DNA from: Liriodendron chinense
Lineage: Eukaryota > Streptophyta > Magnoliopsida > Magnoliales > Magnoliaceae
DNA length: 64,000 bases
Reading direction: 5' to 3'
NCBI GenBank assembly: GCA_003013855.2
Contig: ML058459.1
Location: 1,805,050 to 1,869,049 of the forward strand
Shown: positions 35,611 to 48,248 of the stretch, piece by piece
Layout of the letters: the number at the start of each line of letters is the position of its first letter
Position numbering within the stretch: position 1 is the stretch's first letter
Notes under the pieces: generated by a model
Databases searched by the model: none
What the model saw: only the letters and a program-made list of their open reading frames with translations
Told to the model about the DNA's origin: nothing
Translations under genes and position numbers: made by a program

Positions 35611-35805
35611 AAATCTTAAAAAAATTAAAAGAAAAGGAGTTAGAAAAACCTGATTAAAGTTACTACTTCGAGTCCTAGAATCCCTATAAAACAAAACCAA
35701 ACAAACAACTATGTTAGTAAGGACTCCTAAAAATCTCATATATAAACTATTTTCAAAAATTTTATGAAAAACCATCGAAAATCCCCAGCAGTGGCACCAA
35801 AAACT

Positions 35806-36840
35806 TGTTTGTTTTCCCAAGTGTACGGTTGAGATATAGTAATAATTTGGTAGAGACCAAGATTGTTCTCAGGGACTTGTTTAGGAATTCACAAAACTAC
35901 TTCTAATATTCTCTAATTTAGATCAAACTAAACAGATTTTAGAATTTGAATATAGAGAAATATTCTTAAACTAAAAGTGATTGTAATTAATATAAAAGAG
36001 CACTAGGGGTTCAAGGATCCACTTGTAGCAATCCTTGATGCATAATTCGCTGTGATTTCCCAATCACACAACTAGAATCGAAATCAAATCCTATCTAGTC
36101 GGATGATAGAGCAGTTAATCCATCAAAACAGTCCAATTCATGTGTTGTTCATAAACATGATTCCCTCAATTCAAGTTAGGACTTGAGCACACTCAATTGC
36201 ATAGGTCAATCCTAGTTCCAATAGGTTAAGATCACAATCATAATAATCATCAAACCCTGTCACAAGCTTAAATATATTATGATTTGAACTTCATTCAAAT
36301 CACGTACATAAGCAACACTTAAATCAGACTTTAAAACAAAAAGGTAGAACTTTGGTTTAAAGCTCCCACATAAGGATCCAAGTCTAGAACGTCTTGAATC
36401 CGAATCCTCAGAGCGCACAGGTCTAGATCCATGCAAAACAACTAAGAACTAAAGCAATTCTTCCAAACATCCATGAGTCATTATAAGATGAAGAAAAACC
36501 ACTTAGAACTTTATTCACACTTCCATAAACCATTATTCTTCAATAAAAATTCAAACTTGAAACCAAATAAATGAATTAAAGCATCTTATATTCACTACAA
36601 GTTTCACCTCTTAGCCATAGCTAAGAGGTTTAATCGATCATGATCAAAGGAAACATGAAATCAACTTAAAACATGAACTAGAAAGCAAACTAGAGAAGGG
36701 AGTTGTAGAACTCTGAATCCATCTTTCTCTGCCTCCTACCTTCATATATCTCTTCTAGGATGCCTTAGGAATGAAACCTAGGTGCCTTTTTATAGATTTA
36801 GAGTCCCACCAACTTCAAAACTTTCAGATTTTGCACAACA
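35806..36840 (-). repeat. Element B 5' LTR, inner half
   Basis: Begins TGTTTGTTTTCCCAAGTGT after the primer site (ATCCCCAGCAGTGGCACCA on the plus strand) and runs to GATTTTGCACAACA, where element C entered. CAACA at 36,836-36,840 is the left copy of the target duplication. The outer half continues at 46,671. Confidence 0.85.
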
Positions 36841-38370
36841 TGATCGTTTCCCCAAGTGTAGGATTGCGATGTAGTAATAATTCGGTAGAGACCGAGATCG
36901 TTCTCAGGGACTTGTTAGGAATTCACAAAATTACTTCTAATACTCTCTAATTGAGAGCTAATCAAACGTATTTCTAAAATTGAATGTAGATAGAATTCTT
37001 AAACTAAAAGTGAAAGTAATCAATATAAAAGAGCACTAGGGGGTTCAAGATCCACTTGTAGCAATCCTTGATGCATAATTCGCTATGGTTTCCCAATTAC
37101 ATAACTAGAATCAAAATCAAATCCTATCTAGTCGGATGATAAAGCGGTTGTAACATACAATCTGTCATATGTGTGATTTATATACATGATTCCCTCAATT
37201 CAAGTTAGGACTTGAGCACACTCAATTGCATAGGTTAATCCTAGTTTCAATAGATTAAGATCACAATCATAATCATCATTAAAATCTGTCACAAAGCCTA
37301 ATTAGCTCATGACTTGAACTTCATTCAAATCACATACGCAATCAACACATAATTCAGAAATTATAACAAAAAGATAGAACTTTGGCTGAAGTTCCCGCAT
37401 AGAAATCCGAGTCTAGAGCGTATTGAATCCGATTCCTCGGAGCGTATAGGTCTAGAGTTGTGCAAATCAATTAAGAACTAAATCAATTCTTCCAAACATC
37501 CATGAGCCATCATAAGATTAAGAAAAACTACTTAGAACTTTATTCAAACTTTTATAAACCATTGTTCTTCAATAAATCTAACTTGAAACCAAAACAAACG
37601 AATTAAAGCATCTCAGATTCACTACAAGCTTCACCTCTTAGCCCTAGTTAAGAGGTCCAGCTGTTCATGATCCAAGGAAACATGAAAGCTACTAAAAAAA
37701 CATAAAACTAGAAAGACAAACTAGGAGGAGTTGTAGAACTCCGATTCCGACTTCCGCCGCCTCCCACCTTCGTAGATCTCTTCTAGGATGATTCAGCTAC
37801 GACCCCTAGGTCCCCTTTTATAGTAAAGAGAATCTACCGCCTCAGAATTTTCCAGATTTGCACAGCACTTATGCACTTGCGCACAAAAATCAGAGCTTCA
37901 AGAGGAAGCTGCTAAAATCTCGCTGTAATACATTGGCCGATCGGTCAAGACCAGTCGGTCTAGGCTGGCTGACCTGTCATGACCGGTCGGACCCTTCTGT
38001 TGATAGTTCAGCGTGCAAGGATGGGGGGAGCAGGCCCTGGCCGACCGGTCAAGACCAGTCAGCCTCTTGTGTTAGGTGTCCAGAGAGGTAAAAAGGGGGT
38101 GGCCGACCGATCATGACCGGTCAGACCCTTGATTTCTTCATTTTTCTTCTTTCTTTCTTCTCTCTTTGCAATCCTTACTTTCTTCTTTCTTTGGCCCAAC
38201 TTGGATCTTCATCCCAAGCTCCTAAATGTAATCTTTTAGCTATCGATCGAGCGAAGTCCCTCTCATTCCTACAATTATAAAACTACTCATTAGAATAGTC
38301 TTTAAGCTTAAAAACCATGCATAGTTAGTGATGAAATGGGGTTAAAATATACACATTTAAGCGCTCAACA
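36841..38370 (-). repeat. Element C 3' LTR
   Basis: 1,530 bp. The plus strand reads TGATCGTTTCCCC...GCGCTCAACA. The minus-strand TATA box TATAAAAGG is at 37,822-37,814. The palindrome cluster is at 37,935-38,130. Confidence 0.92.
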
Positions 38371-38380
38371 CACCCCCCAA
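38371..38380 (-). other. Element C polypurine tract
   Basis: On the minus strand TTGGGGGGTG abuts the LTR start TGTTGAGCGC. This is the plus-strand primer of reverse transcription and is intact, unlike in element A. Confidence 0.8.
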
Positions 38381-39489
38381 CCAGCATTTTGCCAGTCCTA
38401 AGCAAAACATGCATAAAACAATTCATTCCTCCAAAACCCAACTCTCCTTCAGAAACTATGCTTCTATACACTCTAAGACATACAAGTACAAAAATCAGCA
38501 AAACTAAGTGATAGAGGTTGAAACATTAAACTTTCAAGAACATAACAAGTACTCATATGGATTTCCCACTGATTGATAGATAAATAGAAAAATTTTAACA
38601 ATTTAACCTAGTGTGCTCAGTGAATGCTCATCTCATAGAAATTCGGGCTTATCTTCTTCATAAATCAACTAAGGTATGGAATTCAAGGTGTACAAATCAA
38701 CACAAGCTTTTGACAGGAATTTACCTTACTGTCGTTCCGACAGCTTTCACACTACGTCCCATTTTCAGCTTTGGTTACAGGTAGACCATCCCCCTGGTTG
38801 GTAATAAGTAGCCCTTTTCGGAATTTTCCACCATATTTTCAATCATTCCCATTTTTCATCATTCTTTTCCTTTTTATACATATTAGATAGGATTTTTAGA
38901 AATCTGTATCTTTCGTTATTTTCTCATGGACAAAGATGGACAAAGTACCCCGGCTGGTTTCTCAACACCTCGAATCCAAACTTAGCTAATCCACAAATCT
39001 AATAATCCTTCCAAAACATGAGAATCGTGTAAAGTGAACTAGGTGTAAAAGTGTTCAAAATTTCTATTAATCTTAAAAATAGGAGAATTCGCATATAAAA
39101 CTAGTATCTTCGAGATTGTTCAAGATATTCAATTTCACTCACTTCACCTCTCCTTTTCTTATACTTACACCATCCCGAATGCATAGAAACAAAGTTTTCC
39201 AATGGAGTTTTGAATTTTTAGAAAAAATCTGAAAAATCTTCTTCATATTACTCAAGTTGTTGCAAAACACTAGATTCATCCTAGTGATCCCACACCCCCC
39301 AATCAAACCTTGCATTGTCTTCAATGTAATAGATATGCAATAGGCAAAACATGAGAGCAATTATAAAATAAAGGGAGTGGGGAATGAGAGTACCTGAGAG
39401 AACAAAGTCTAGAATTCTACCTCTTTCTAACAAACCTATGAAAGAGCAAACCAAAAGCAATAAAATCATAATCCTAACTATTCTATACC
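38381..39489 (-). other. Element C 3' untranslated region
   Basis: About 1.1 kb between integrase and LTR, collinear with 19,300-20,430 of element A. Short frames (such as 39,139-39,360) match nothing I know and are not kept in A. No env-like protein is seen. Confidence 0.6.
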
Positions 39490-40845
39490 TCCATCAAACT
39501 AGGAGATCAAATATCCTGATATACAAGATCAGTCAGAGGTATGGACATACCTTCTGAAAGAAAATTCTCAAAGAACGGCTTTAGGCGTTGACCATTTATT
39601 TTAAAGATATTACCATTCCTTGGATTCAACAACTCGACAGTTCCATATGGATAAACAGTTTTCACAATGAAATGACTAGTCATTCGAGACTTCAATTTCC
39701 CCAGAAATAAATGTAGCTGAGAATTATACATAAGGACCTTTTGATTAATCGTGAAGGTCTTACGAAGGATGTTCTTATCATGGAACACATTCGTCTTGTC
39801 CTTGTAAATTCTCTCATTTTCATATGCCTCGTTCCGGAGTTACGCAAGTTCATTCAATTGAAGTTTGCGTAACGAGCTCACCTTGTCAGAATCAAAATTC
39901 ATTTTCTTTATCGCCCAATATGCCCTATGTTCCAACTCCATGGGCAAGTGACAAGCTTTCCCATAGACAAGTCTATAGGGAGACATTCCAATGGGGGTCT
40001 TAAAAGCGGTACGGTAAGCCCAGAGTGCATAGATAAGTCGAGGCGACTAATATTTGCGATCGGGGTTCACTATTTTCTCCAAAATATGTTTGATTTCCAT
40101 GTTTGATATCTCAGCTTGTCCACTTGTTTGTGGGTGATAGGGAGTGCTCACCTTGTAACTTACACCATATTTTTTTCATTAAAGCTTCAAACGGGTGGTT
40201 ACAAAAAAGAGATCCCCCATCGCTTATAATGACTCGAGGTGTTCCAAACCAGGAAAGGATATTTTCTTTTAAGAAACGAATGACTATTTTATGGTCATTG
40301 TTCCAGCATGAAATCGCCTCGACCCATTTTGAAACATAATCGACGGCAAGCAAAATATATAAATTTCCAAAAGAAGATGGGAATGGACCCATGAAATCGA
40401 TGCCCCAACAATAAAAAATTTTGATTGGTAAGATGGGATTGAGTGGCATCATATTTCTACGGGATATTTCTCCCAATTTCTGACAAGGCTCACACGTTTT
40501 ACAAACCTCATGGGTATCTTTGAACATGGTGGGCCAATAAAACCCACATTGCAGAATTTTGACTGTGGTCTTCTTAGCCGAAAAGTAGTCACCACATGCT
40601 TGAGAATGACAAAAGGAGATGATACCTTATTGTTCATCATCCGGCACACATCTCCTTACGATTTGATCAGAACAATACTTGAATAAGTATGGGTCGTCCC
40701 ATAGGAATTTTCTCACCACGTTGAAGAACTTATCCTTATCTTGCTTCTTGCAATGTGTTGGAATTGTACCTATAACAAGATAGTTAGCAATGTCCGCATA
40801 CCATGGTAATTGGGAGACTTTAAAAAATTGTTCATCAGGGAACAT
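39490..40845 (-). pseudogene. Element C integrase
   Basis: The zinc-binding part and core are split over frames. 40,845-40,627 precedes the HHCC region. 40,527-40,111 carries '[25 protein letters not shown]', then '[32 protein letters not shown]' (catalytic Asp) and '[18 protein letters not shown]' (second Asp). The third residue, the Glu of [11 protein letters not shown], lies just beyond a frameshift near 40,150. The tail with 'LMYNSQLHLFLGKLKSRMTSHFIV' (39,788-39,507) is the C-terminal domain. It would insert element cDNA if intact. Confidence 0.85.
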
Positions 40846-41420
40846 GTCATTGATCGCGGTCGTCTCAGGGGAATCAGTGAGAACAAGTCTAGAAAGATGG
40901 TCAGCAACTATGTTTTTTACTCATTTCTTATCACGTATTTCTATGTCAAATTCTTGGAGTAGGAGGATCCATCTTAACAAGAGTAGCTTGGCATCCTTCT
41001 TAAAGAGAAGGTACTTAAGCACAGCATGGTTGATGAATATGATAATCTTGGATCCGATCAAGTAGGACCTAAACTTATCTAAAGCAAAGACTATGACCAA
41101 AAGTTCTTTTTCTGTAGTAGTGTAGTTTGCTTGAGCAGAGTTTAAGGTTATACTTGTGTAGTAGATGACGCACGGCTTTTTCTCTTTTTTTGGCCTAACA
41201 CAGCCCCAATAGCGTAGTCACTTGCATCACACATGATTTTAAAAGGAAGGCTCCAATCAGGTGGTTGCATTATAGGAGCACATGTCAACATACCTTTAAG
41301 TTTGTCAAAGGCATTTTGACAATCCTTATGCCACTCGAATGAGTTTTCCTTTTGAAGGAGGTTACATAAAGGACGAGAGAGTGAACTAAAGTCCTTTATG
41401 AATCGTCTATAGAATCCGGC
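40846..41420 (-). pseudogene. Element C RNase H
   Basis: Collinear with the intact stretch of element A (17,566-18,051): '[14 protein letters not shown]', '[22 protein letters not shown]', '[13 protein letters not shown]' and 'ADHLSRLV' can be read on the minus strand, with frame changes around 41,190 and a stop at about 40,920 (GVKNI). One catalytic Asp of the 'TDHA' motif reads Asn here (IFINHA). Confidence 0.75.
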
Positions 41421-41423
41421 ATG

Positions 41424-42724
41424 TCATAAAAAGGACCGCACATCTAGTACGCTTTTGAGGGGTGGAAGGTTAGAGATAAGATCGATTTTAGCCTTGTCCA
41501 CCTCAATTCCATTTTGTGAGATGATGTGACCAAGGACAATTCCTTTTTGAACCATGAAATGACATTTCTCCCAATTCAACAAGAGGTTCTTTTCTTCACA
41601 TCTTTTTAAAACAGTTTTTAAGTGCACAAGGCACTCATAAAGTTACAACTAAATACAAAGAAATCATCCATGAAGACTTCAGGAATTGTCCCCACCATAT
41701 AAGAAAAAATACTCAGCATACAACGCTGAAAGGTGGCAGGGGCATTGCATAGTCCAAACGGCATCCTTCGATAGGCAAAAGTGTCGAATGGACATGTGAA
41801 TGTTGTCTTCTCTTGGTCTTCTAGGGCGATCTCTATTTGGTTATACCCTGAATACCCATCAAGGAAGTAAAAGTGGAAATGACCCACCAACCTTTCTAAA
41901 ACTTGATCAATAAATGGTAATGGGAAGTGGTCTTTCCTTGTAACTATGTTTAACTTCCTGTAGTCAATGCACATTCTCCAACCGATAGTGACCCTGGTTG
42001 GCACGAGCTCATTGTTGGCATTGGCTACAATGGTTATTCCAGATTTCTTAGGCACCACTTGAGTTGGACTCACCCATTGACTATCGGATATTGGGTAAAT
42101 GATTCCTACATCCAATAGTTTCAACAGCTCGGCCTTAACCACCCCCTTCATGTTTGGATTGAGGCGTCTTTGTAGTTGCCTAGATGTTTTCGCATTCTCC
42201 TCAAGGTGTATGCGATGAGTACAAATCAGGGGGTCTATACCTTTGAGATCCATAATTGACCATCCAATGGCACTTTTATGCTCTATTAGAGTAGCTATCA
42301 GCCTACTCTCTTGTTCCTCATCCAAGTGGGAAGAAATCACCACCGGGTATGTCTCGTCTCGACCTAAATAAATATATTTCAAATCAGTGGGTAATGATTT
42401 TAGGTCGAGCTTTGGTGCCTTGATATTAGATGAAATAAGCTTGTTCTCGCTTAAGGGCAAAGGCTCAAATGATACTTTCCATCTTTTATTATCAAGTACT
42501 GGCATAGAATCCAAAATGGCATCCATCTCTCTTATCATGTCATCATCAATATCATGAGAATGGGTCAAGCATGCCTCCAAGGGGTCGGAATAGAAGGTCA
42601 GGAGGGATGTGTCTTCCACGAATGATTCAATCAGATTTATTTCGTGGACCTTGTCATCAACATCCCGTGGTTGTTTGCATAAATCAAAGATATTCAGCTC
42701 GAGTGTCATATTTCCAAAGGACAT
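41424..42724 (-). pseudogene. Element C reverse transcriptase
   Basis: The longest open frame in the window (368 codons, 42,724-41,618). The first ~45 residues end the protease region, then come the linker 'EMDAILDSMPVLDNKRWK', 'QWVSPTQVVPKKSGITIVANANNELVPTRVT', 'GWRMCIDYRKLN', 'DHFPLPFIDQVL', 'FLDGYSGYNQIEIALEDQEKTTF' and 'MPFGLCNAPATFQRCMLSIF', ending in the catalytic box 'VFMDDFFVFS'. All polymerase motifs seen are intact. A frameshift at about 41,630 moves to 41,627-41,424, which encodes the connection with 'NWEKCHFMVQKGIVLGHIIS'. Confidence 0.9.
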
Positions 42725-43474
42725 TTGTACCAGCCCGTTTCTACAATTGATAATTGAATTTGAAGTGGCTAAGAAAGGGCGACCAAGTATGACAGGAATA
42801 TGAGCATTCTCATCACAGGATGTGCATCCAAGACAACCAAATCTACTGGATAGTAGAATTTATCGACTTGGATAAGGACATCTTCAATCATCCCTCTCAG
42901 TATACGAATAGATCTATCAGCGAGTTGAAGTGTGGTTTTAGTGGGTTTTAATTCATCTAACCCAAGTTGTTCATAGACCGAGTATGGGATGAGTTAACAC
43001 TTGCCCCAAGGTCAACTAAAGCTTGTTTGATCCGGTAGTCACCTATGATGCATGAGATGGTAGGATTACCCGGATCCTTGTATTTTTAGGGCACCTCTTG
43101 TTTGATAATAGCGCTCAAATTCTCAGTCAAAATTACTTTGTTATGAACATTGTGTTTCCTTTTGACTATACATAATTCCTTTAGAAATTTGGCATAGGAT
43201 GGTATTTGTTTTTATAGCATCCAACAACAGAATGTTGATCTTCACTTACTTAAAAACCTCTAAAATTTCCAGGTTTTTGTCTAAAGGTTTGGGTGAAATC
43301 AACCTTTGGGGAAACGGGGCAACCGGCTTGTATTGCCTTTCCGGTTCTTTCTCATGTAGAGTGTTGTTCGAGATATCATCCTTATTAATAATTTCTGGAT
43401 CATTAGGCTTTGAGGCCTTCACCGGATTGGATTTATTAATTGTTTTGCCACTCCTCAAAGTGGTGATAGCTTGA
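42725..43474 (-). pseudogene. Element C linker and protease
   Basis: 43,458-43,246 encodes the linker 'MRSGKTINKSNPVKASKPNDPEI'. The retropepsin follows with frameshifts: 'ALVDLGASVN' near 43,010, 'RGMIEDVLIQVDKFY' near 42,870, and 'PVILGRPFLATSNS' just before 42,724. A one-base change near 42,995 breaks the frame inside the catalytic loop region. Confidence 0.75.
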
Positions 43475-43668
43475 ACATGCTCCGTATTTTGGAAGGATGG
43501 GCTGAGGTCTTGTATCTCAAATTGGGTTCTTGGGTTATGGAGAGGTTGGGCAGGAAGTGTGCCTTTCTCCCTAACACTAAGATGGGATCAACTCTAGCCA
43601 TTGAAGTTTTCAAATCATTGATGGCTTGAAATGAATTCTAATTGAATTTTAGTTGTTCTTGCATGAAC

Positions 43669-44945
43669 CTATCGATTTTGTGAAATTATTCTTGTTGTAC
43701 TCAGTTTGGGCCGAGACGAATGTACCCAATATTTCTTCAAGCGTAGCTTTTGGGTTATTGTTTGCATTCTATGATGGCCCATTCCTCCAACTGAAATTGA
43801 GATGGTTCCTCCAACCAGAATTATACGTGTTCGAGCTTGGATTGCTAAATGGTCGTTGATTATGGCATTTGATTGTTCTTGTAGAACTTCCTGGAACACA
43901 GAAATTGTAGGACAATCCTGTGTTGCATGTTGGTTACCGGAACAAATTTCACAAATATTTTCAACTTCTTTAGTCTTTTCTCCCTTCCCTAATTCCATGG
44001 CCACAACTTTTCTTGTGAGGCTAGCTACGCGTGCACTTATGTTGTCTTCTTCAGAGAGGACGTAGATTCCTCCTTTTTCTCTTTGTTGGCTTATCTTGGG
44101 ATTTACTGGTTTAGTTGTATCCCAAGATTGTGCATTCTCGGCTAAGATATCAAAATAGTCCCATGTTTCCTCAGCTTCCTTATTCATGAATTCTCTATTG
44201 CACATCATCTCTACGAATTGGCGCATGGACAAAGTCAGTCCTTCATAGAAAAAGCTTATTACCCGCCAAATTGCATAGCCATGATGTGGGAATGTGTTTA
44301 ATAATTCTTTAACCTCTCCCAACATTGGAAGAAGGTCTCATCCTCTTTTTTAGCAAAATTCATGATTAAGCGCCTCAACATGTTTGTTTTATAAGTAAGG
44401 AAAAACTTTTTAATGAACTCCCCAGTCATCTTAGTTCATGTGCTGATTGATCTTGGCCTTAATGCATGAAGCCAAACCTTAGCCTTCTCTTTAAGAGAAA
44501 AAGGAAATAACCTAAGACTCACAACATCATCAGATACGTTTGCAAAGTGCAACGTAGCTATCACCTCATCGAATTCCTTAAGATGTTGATATGTGCTCTC
44601 GCTGTCTAAACCAAAGAACTTGGGAAGGAGTTGGATTACTCTTGGTTTTAGATCAATATTCCCTGCATTGAATGGAAAAACTATGCATGAGGGAGTACTC
44701 GCTCTTGCAGGTTGCAAGTGATCACGTAAAGTTCTAGGTCGAGGAACATTCTCAACCTCATTCTCTCCCGTTTCAGTTTGGCCCAAATTTTGATTAGCCA
44801 TAGGGTTGGGTTGATTCTCAGCCATACCGTCAGACAAAATTGGAGAGTCTAAACATTTCTTAACACATGGCTCCTTATCAATCCCTTCAACAATTCCCCC
44901 TTCATTAATGAGTCGGTTATTAGAATCCCGAACCCAATGTGGCAT
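43669..44945 (-). pseudogene. Element C gag
   Basis: It starts at 44,945 with MPHWVRDSNNRLI, the family start, and this copy keeps the frame through the internal MAENQPNP (44,945-44,436, 169 codons). A frameshift and a stop separate the next stretch (44,325-43,669), which carries 'FYEGLTLSMRQFVEMMCN', 'WDYFDILAENAQSWDTTK' and a regular zinc knuckle CEICSGNQHATQDC (C-x2-C-x4-H-x4-C). Its intact N-terminus makes it the best guide to the true gag start in this family. Confidence 0.88.
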
Positions 44946-45123
44946 GCAAATCTCAACAAAGTAAAAGATTAAAAAGGGTTAGAAAAACCTATTTGAAGTG
45001 ACTTCTTCGACTCCTAGAATCACTGCAAAAACCAAACAAAACAAAATAACGAATTAAGTTAATAGGACTTCTAAAAATCTCAAATAGAAACTATTTTTAA
45101 AATTTTTGTAAAAACCGTCGAAA

Positions 45124-45142
45124 ATCCCCGGCAACGGCGCCA
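45124..45142 (-). other. Element C primer-binding site
   Basis: On the minus strand TGGCGCCGTTGCCGGGGAT lies 6 bases from the LTR end. It fits the 3' end of a plant tRNA-Asp, and it is the least decayed primer site of the four copies in the window. Confidence 0.85.
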
Positions 45143-45148
45143 AAAACT

Positions 45149-46670
45149 TATTCGCTTCCCCAAGTGTAGGGTTGCGATGTAGTAATAATTCGGTAAAGAC
45201 CGAGATCGTTCTCAAGGACTTGTTAGGAATTCACAAAATTACTTCTAATACTCTTTAATTAAGAGCTAATCAAACAGATTTCTAGAATTGAATGTAGATA
45301 GAATTCTTAAACTACAAGTGAAAGTAATCAATATAAAAAAGCACTAGGGGTTCAAGGATCCACTTGTAGCAATCCTTGATGCATAATTCGCTGTGGTTTC
45401 CCAATTACACAACTAGAATCAAAATCATATCCTATCTAGTCGGATGATAGAGCGGTTGTAACATACAAACTGTCATATGTGTGATTTATATATATGATTC
45501 CCTCAATTCAAGTTAGGACTTGAGCACACTCAATTGCATAGGTCAATCCTAGTTCCAATAGATTAAGATCACAATCATAATCATCACTAAACTCTGTCAC
45601 AAAGCCTAATTAGATTATGACTTAAACTTCATTCAAATCACATACACAATTAACACATAATTCAGAAATTAGAACAAAAAGATAGAACTTTGGCTGAAGT
45701 TCCCACATAGAAATCCGAGTCTAGAGCGTATTAAATCCAATTCCTCAGAGCGTACAGGTCTAGAGTTGTGCAAATCAATTAAGAACTAAAGCAATTCTTC
45801 CAAACATCCATGAGCCATCATAAGATTAAGAAAAACTACTTAGAACTTTATTCAAACTTCTATAAATGATTGTTCTTCAATAAATCCAACTTGAAACCAA
45901 AACAAACGAATTAAAGCATCTCAGATTCACTATAAGCTTCACCTCTTAGCCCTATCTAAGAGGTTCAACCATTCATGATCCAAGGAAACATGAAAGCTAC
46001 TAAAAAAATATAAAACTAGAAAGACAAACTAGGAGGAGTTATAAAACTCCGATTCCGACTTCCGCCTCCTCCCACCTTCGTAGATCTCTTCTAGAATGAT
46101 TTAGCTACGACCCCTAGGTCCCCTTTTATAGTGGAGAGGCTCTACCGCCTCAGAATCTTTCAGATTTGTGCAGCACTTACGCACTTGCGCACAAAAATCG
46201 GAGCTTCAAGAGGAAGCTGCTGAAATCTTGCTGTAATACATTGGCCGACCGGTCGGACCCTTTCTATTGATAGTTCAGTGTGCAAGGATGGGGGGAGCAG
46301 GCCTTGGCCGACCGGTCAAGACCAGCCGGCCTATTGTGTTAGGTGTCCAGAGAGGTAAAAAGGGGGTGGCCGATCGGTCTAGACCTGTCATGGCCCTCTT
46401 GGCCGACCGGTCATGACCGGTCGAACCCTTGATTTCTTCATTTTTCTTCTTTCTTTATTCTCTCATTTCTCTCTTTACTTTCTTCTTTCTTTGGCCCACC
46501 TTAGATCTTCATCCCAAGCTCCTAAATGCAATCTTTTAGCTATCGATCGAGCGAAGTCCCTCTCATTCCTACAATCATAAAACCACACATTAGAATAGTC
46601 TTTAAGCTTGAAAACCATGCATAGTTAGTGATGAAATGGGGTTAGAATATATACATTTAAGCGCTCAACA
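45149..46670 (-). repeat. Element C 5' LTR
   Basis: 1,522 bp. The plus strand reads TATTCGCTTCCCC...GCGCTCAACA. The palindrome GACCGGTCATGACCGGTC is intact at 46,405-46,422, and the cluster spans about 46,240-46,430. The TATA box is at 46,130-46,122 on the minus strand. Confidence 0.92.
46122..46130 (-). promoter_or_regulatory. TATA box of element C 5' LTR
   Basis: TATAAAAGG on the minus strand, about 540 bp from the LTR's outer end and downstream of the palindrome cluster. It is the presumed promoter of the element's genomic RNA. Confidence 0.75.
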
Positions 46671-46999
46671 CAACACTTATGCACTTACACCATAAAACTC
46701 GGAGCTTGGTGAAGAAGTTGCTAAATTTCAGCAGATTACACTGGCCAACCGGTCATGACCGATCGAGGCTAGCTGGTCGACCGGTAGGACCCGTCTGGCA
46801 GAGGTCCAGAGAGCACGAGAGGGTGGCCATCCTAATGGCCGACTGGTCTTGATCGGTCGGACCAATCTGTTGAAGGTCCAGGGAGTTCCAGAGAGGGGAG
46901 GGGCCTATGGCCAACCGATCGGACGTCCTCCAGCCATTGATAGAGTGTTTTATGAAGGGTCGCTGACCGATTAAGACCGGTCTAGCTCTAGTGTGGCTC

Positions 47000-47052
<53 letters not shown>

Positions 47053-47257
47053 TGCCTTACTTCTTTCTTTCTTTCTTTGATCAATCTTTAATCACCATCA
47101 AAGGCCTTCTAAATGTGGTCTTTGAAACATCAATTGGGGTGAAGTCTCTCTCCCTCCTACAATCACAAAACCATGCATTAGGTAGGTCTTTAAACATGTA
47201 ATTCAAGTATAGTTAGTGATAAAATGGGTTAGAATATGCACATTTAAGAGCTCAACA
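46671..47257 (-). repeat. Element B 5' LTR, outer half
   Basis: Continues B's LTR from 36,840 after element C: CAACACTTATGCACTTAC... to AGAGCTCAACA. It contains CCGGTC palindromes (46,745-46,985) and a (CT)n run of about 48 bp at 47,003-47,050. The end at 47,257 abuts Gypsy E gag directly. No matching target duplication is visible with 30,771, so B's outer borders are rearranged. Confidence 0.85.
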
Positions 47258-48183
47258 CGCTCGAGCACCCTTTGCAGTAGATGCATTGGCCGATTCGTCC
47301 GAATCACCATTCACAGAACAGATCCGCGAGGAACCACTTCCTAAAGGGTATAAAATCTCTCAGCTCAAGCAATACTCTGGGATAGGAGACCCATCAGAGC
47401 ATCTGGAGAATTTCAAAGTTTGAATGGAACTCCTTGGAGTCAATAAGCACATCATGTGCAAAGCCTTCCCACTATCCTTAACGAGCTCGGCCTGGACTTA
47501 GTTTCGGAACCTAAAACCGAGGTCGATCAACTCGTTTGCCCAATTGAGTAGGGCCTTCGCTACTCAGTTCATTGGAAGTACCAACCCAAGGAAGCATTCA
47601 ACCCATATCGCCACAGTCAAACAAAAAGAAGACGAATCTTCAACACATTTCAACGCCAAGGCCGTCCATGTTGAAAACCTTTCTCAGGATGTACTACTCC
47701 ATAATATGATTGGAAGATTATGCGATAAGAAATTCCTCTGGTCCGTTGGAGAGGAACTGCCCAATTTATGGTGGAATTCCTAGATCGAGCTGCCAAGGAC
47801 ATCACGCGGAGGAATTGGTCAACGCGCATAGGTCATCTTCCAGAAATAAAGATCGCTGAGAAGAAAGCAACTCGAAAAGGCACAAACCTGAGCGAAGGTC
47901 ACCAGGTCGAAACAGCGCTCCCCGAAGAGTCAAGTCAACGGCCCTCGATTTGAGAAGTACACACCGCTCAACACGACCATCGAGCAAGTGTACTTGGCGG
48001 AAAAGGGCAAGCATATGTTCAGACGACCAGCGAAAATCAAAACCAACCCCGACAAGATGTCGAAATTGAAATACTTCTTGTATCATAAAGACCACGGTCA
48101 TAATACAACAGATTGTTTAGACCTGAAACGTCAGATAAAAACCCTCATTCAACAAAGATTCTTGAAGGACTATATTGCCTAGC
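47258..48183 (+). pseudogene. Element E gag (5' truncated)
   Basis: The frame enters mid-domain: 'REEPLPKGYKISQLKQYSG', 'GDPSEHLENFKV', then a stop, 'MELLGVNKHIMCKAFPLSLT', and 'SFAQLSRAFATQFIGS' with 'KQKEDESSTHFNAKAVHVENLS', the typical Tat gag core. Frame changes near 47,440, 47,770 and 47,950. The nucleocapsid finger near 48,070-48,120 reads 'YFLYHKDHGHNTTDC'. Relatives have Cys before the 'xxH' (C-x2-H-x-D-H-G-H...C), here replaced by Phe, so the finger is probably non-functional. Confidence 0.8.
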
Positions 48184-48248
48184 GTCAGGAGGACCGGAGG
48201 GCCGCTGATCGGAATAACTAGACTGATGAGCAGATCGACAACAATCCT

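Larger units (their letters stand above)
32026..36840 (-). mobile_element. Gypsy element B (Athila-like), left part; 3' half deleted
   Basis: On the minus strand this holds gag, protease and part of RT, with a primer site (35,781-35,799) and the inner half of the 5' LTR (35,806-36,840). The outer half of that LTR lies at 46,671-47,257, separated by element C. RNase H and integrase are absent: the sequence breaks at about 32,025 within the 'SFLGHTGFYRRFIKDF' region. Confidence 0.8.
36841..46670 (-). mobile_element. Gypsy element C (Athila-like), full length, nested in B's LTR
   Basis: 9,830 bp on the minus strand with LTRs 36,841-38,370 and 45,149-46,670 that look about 95% alike by eye, so it is younger than A. 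It is flanked by perfect CAACA duplications (36,836-36,840 and 46,671-46,675). It carries a good primer site, a good polypurine tract, gag, protease, RT, RNase H and integrase, and no env-like frame. It is the best preserved copy of the family here, but still has several frameshifts and stops. Confidence 0.92.

Noticed and set aside
38381..39489. Env-like gene between integrase and 3' LTR of element C
   Set aside because: Only short frames with no transmembrane pattern shared with element A's equivalent region.
30767..47262. Target-site duplication for element B (GCTAC versus CGCTC)
   Set aside because: The two flanks do not match convincingly, and B's 3' side is rearranged.
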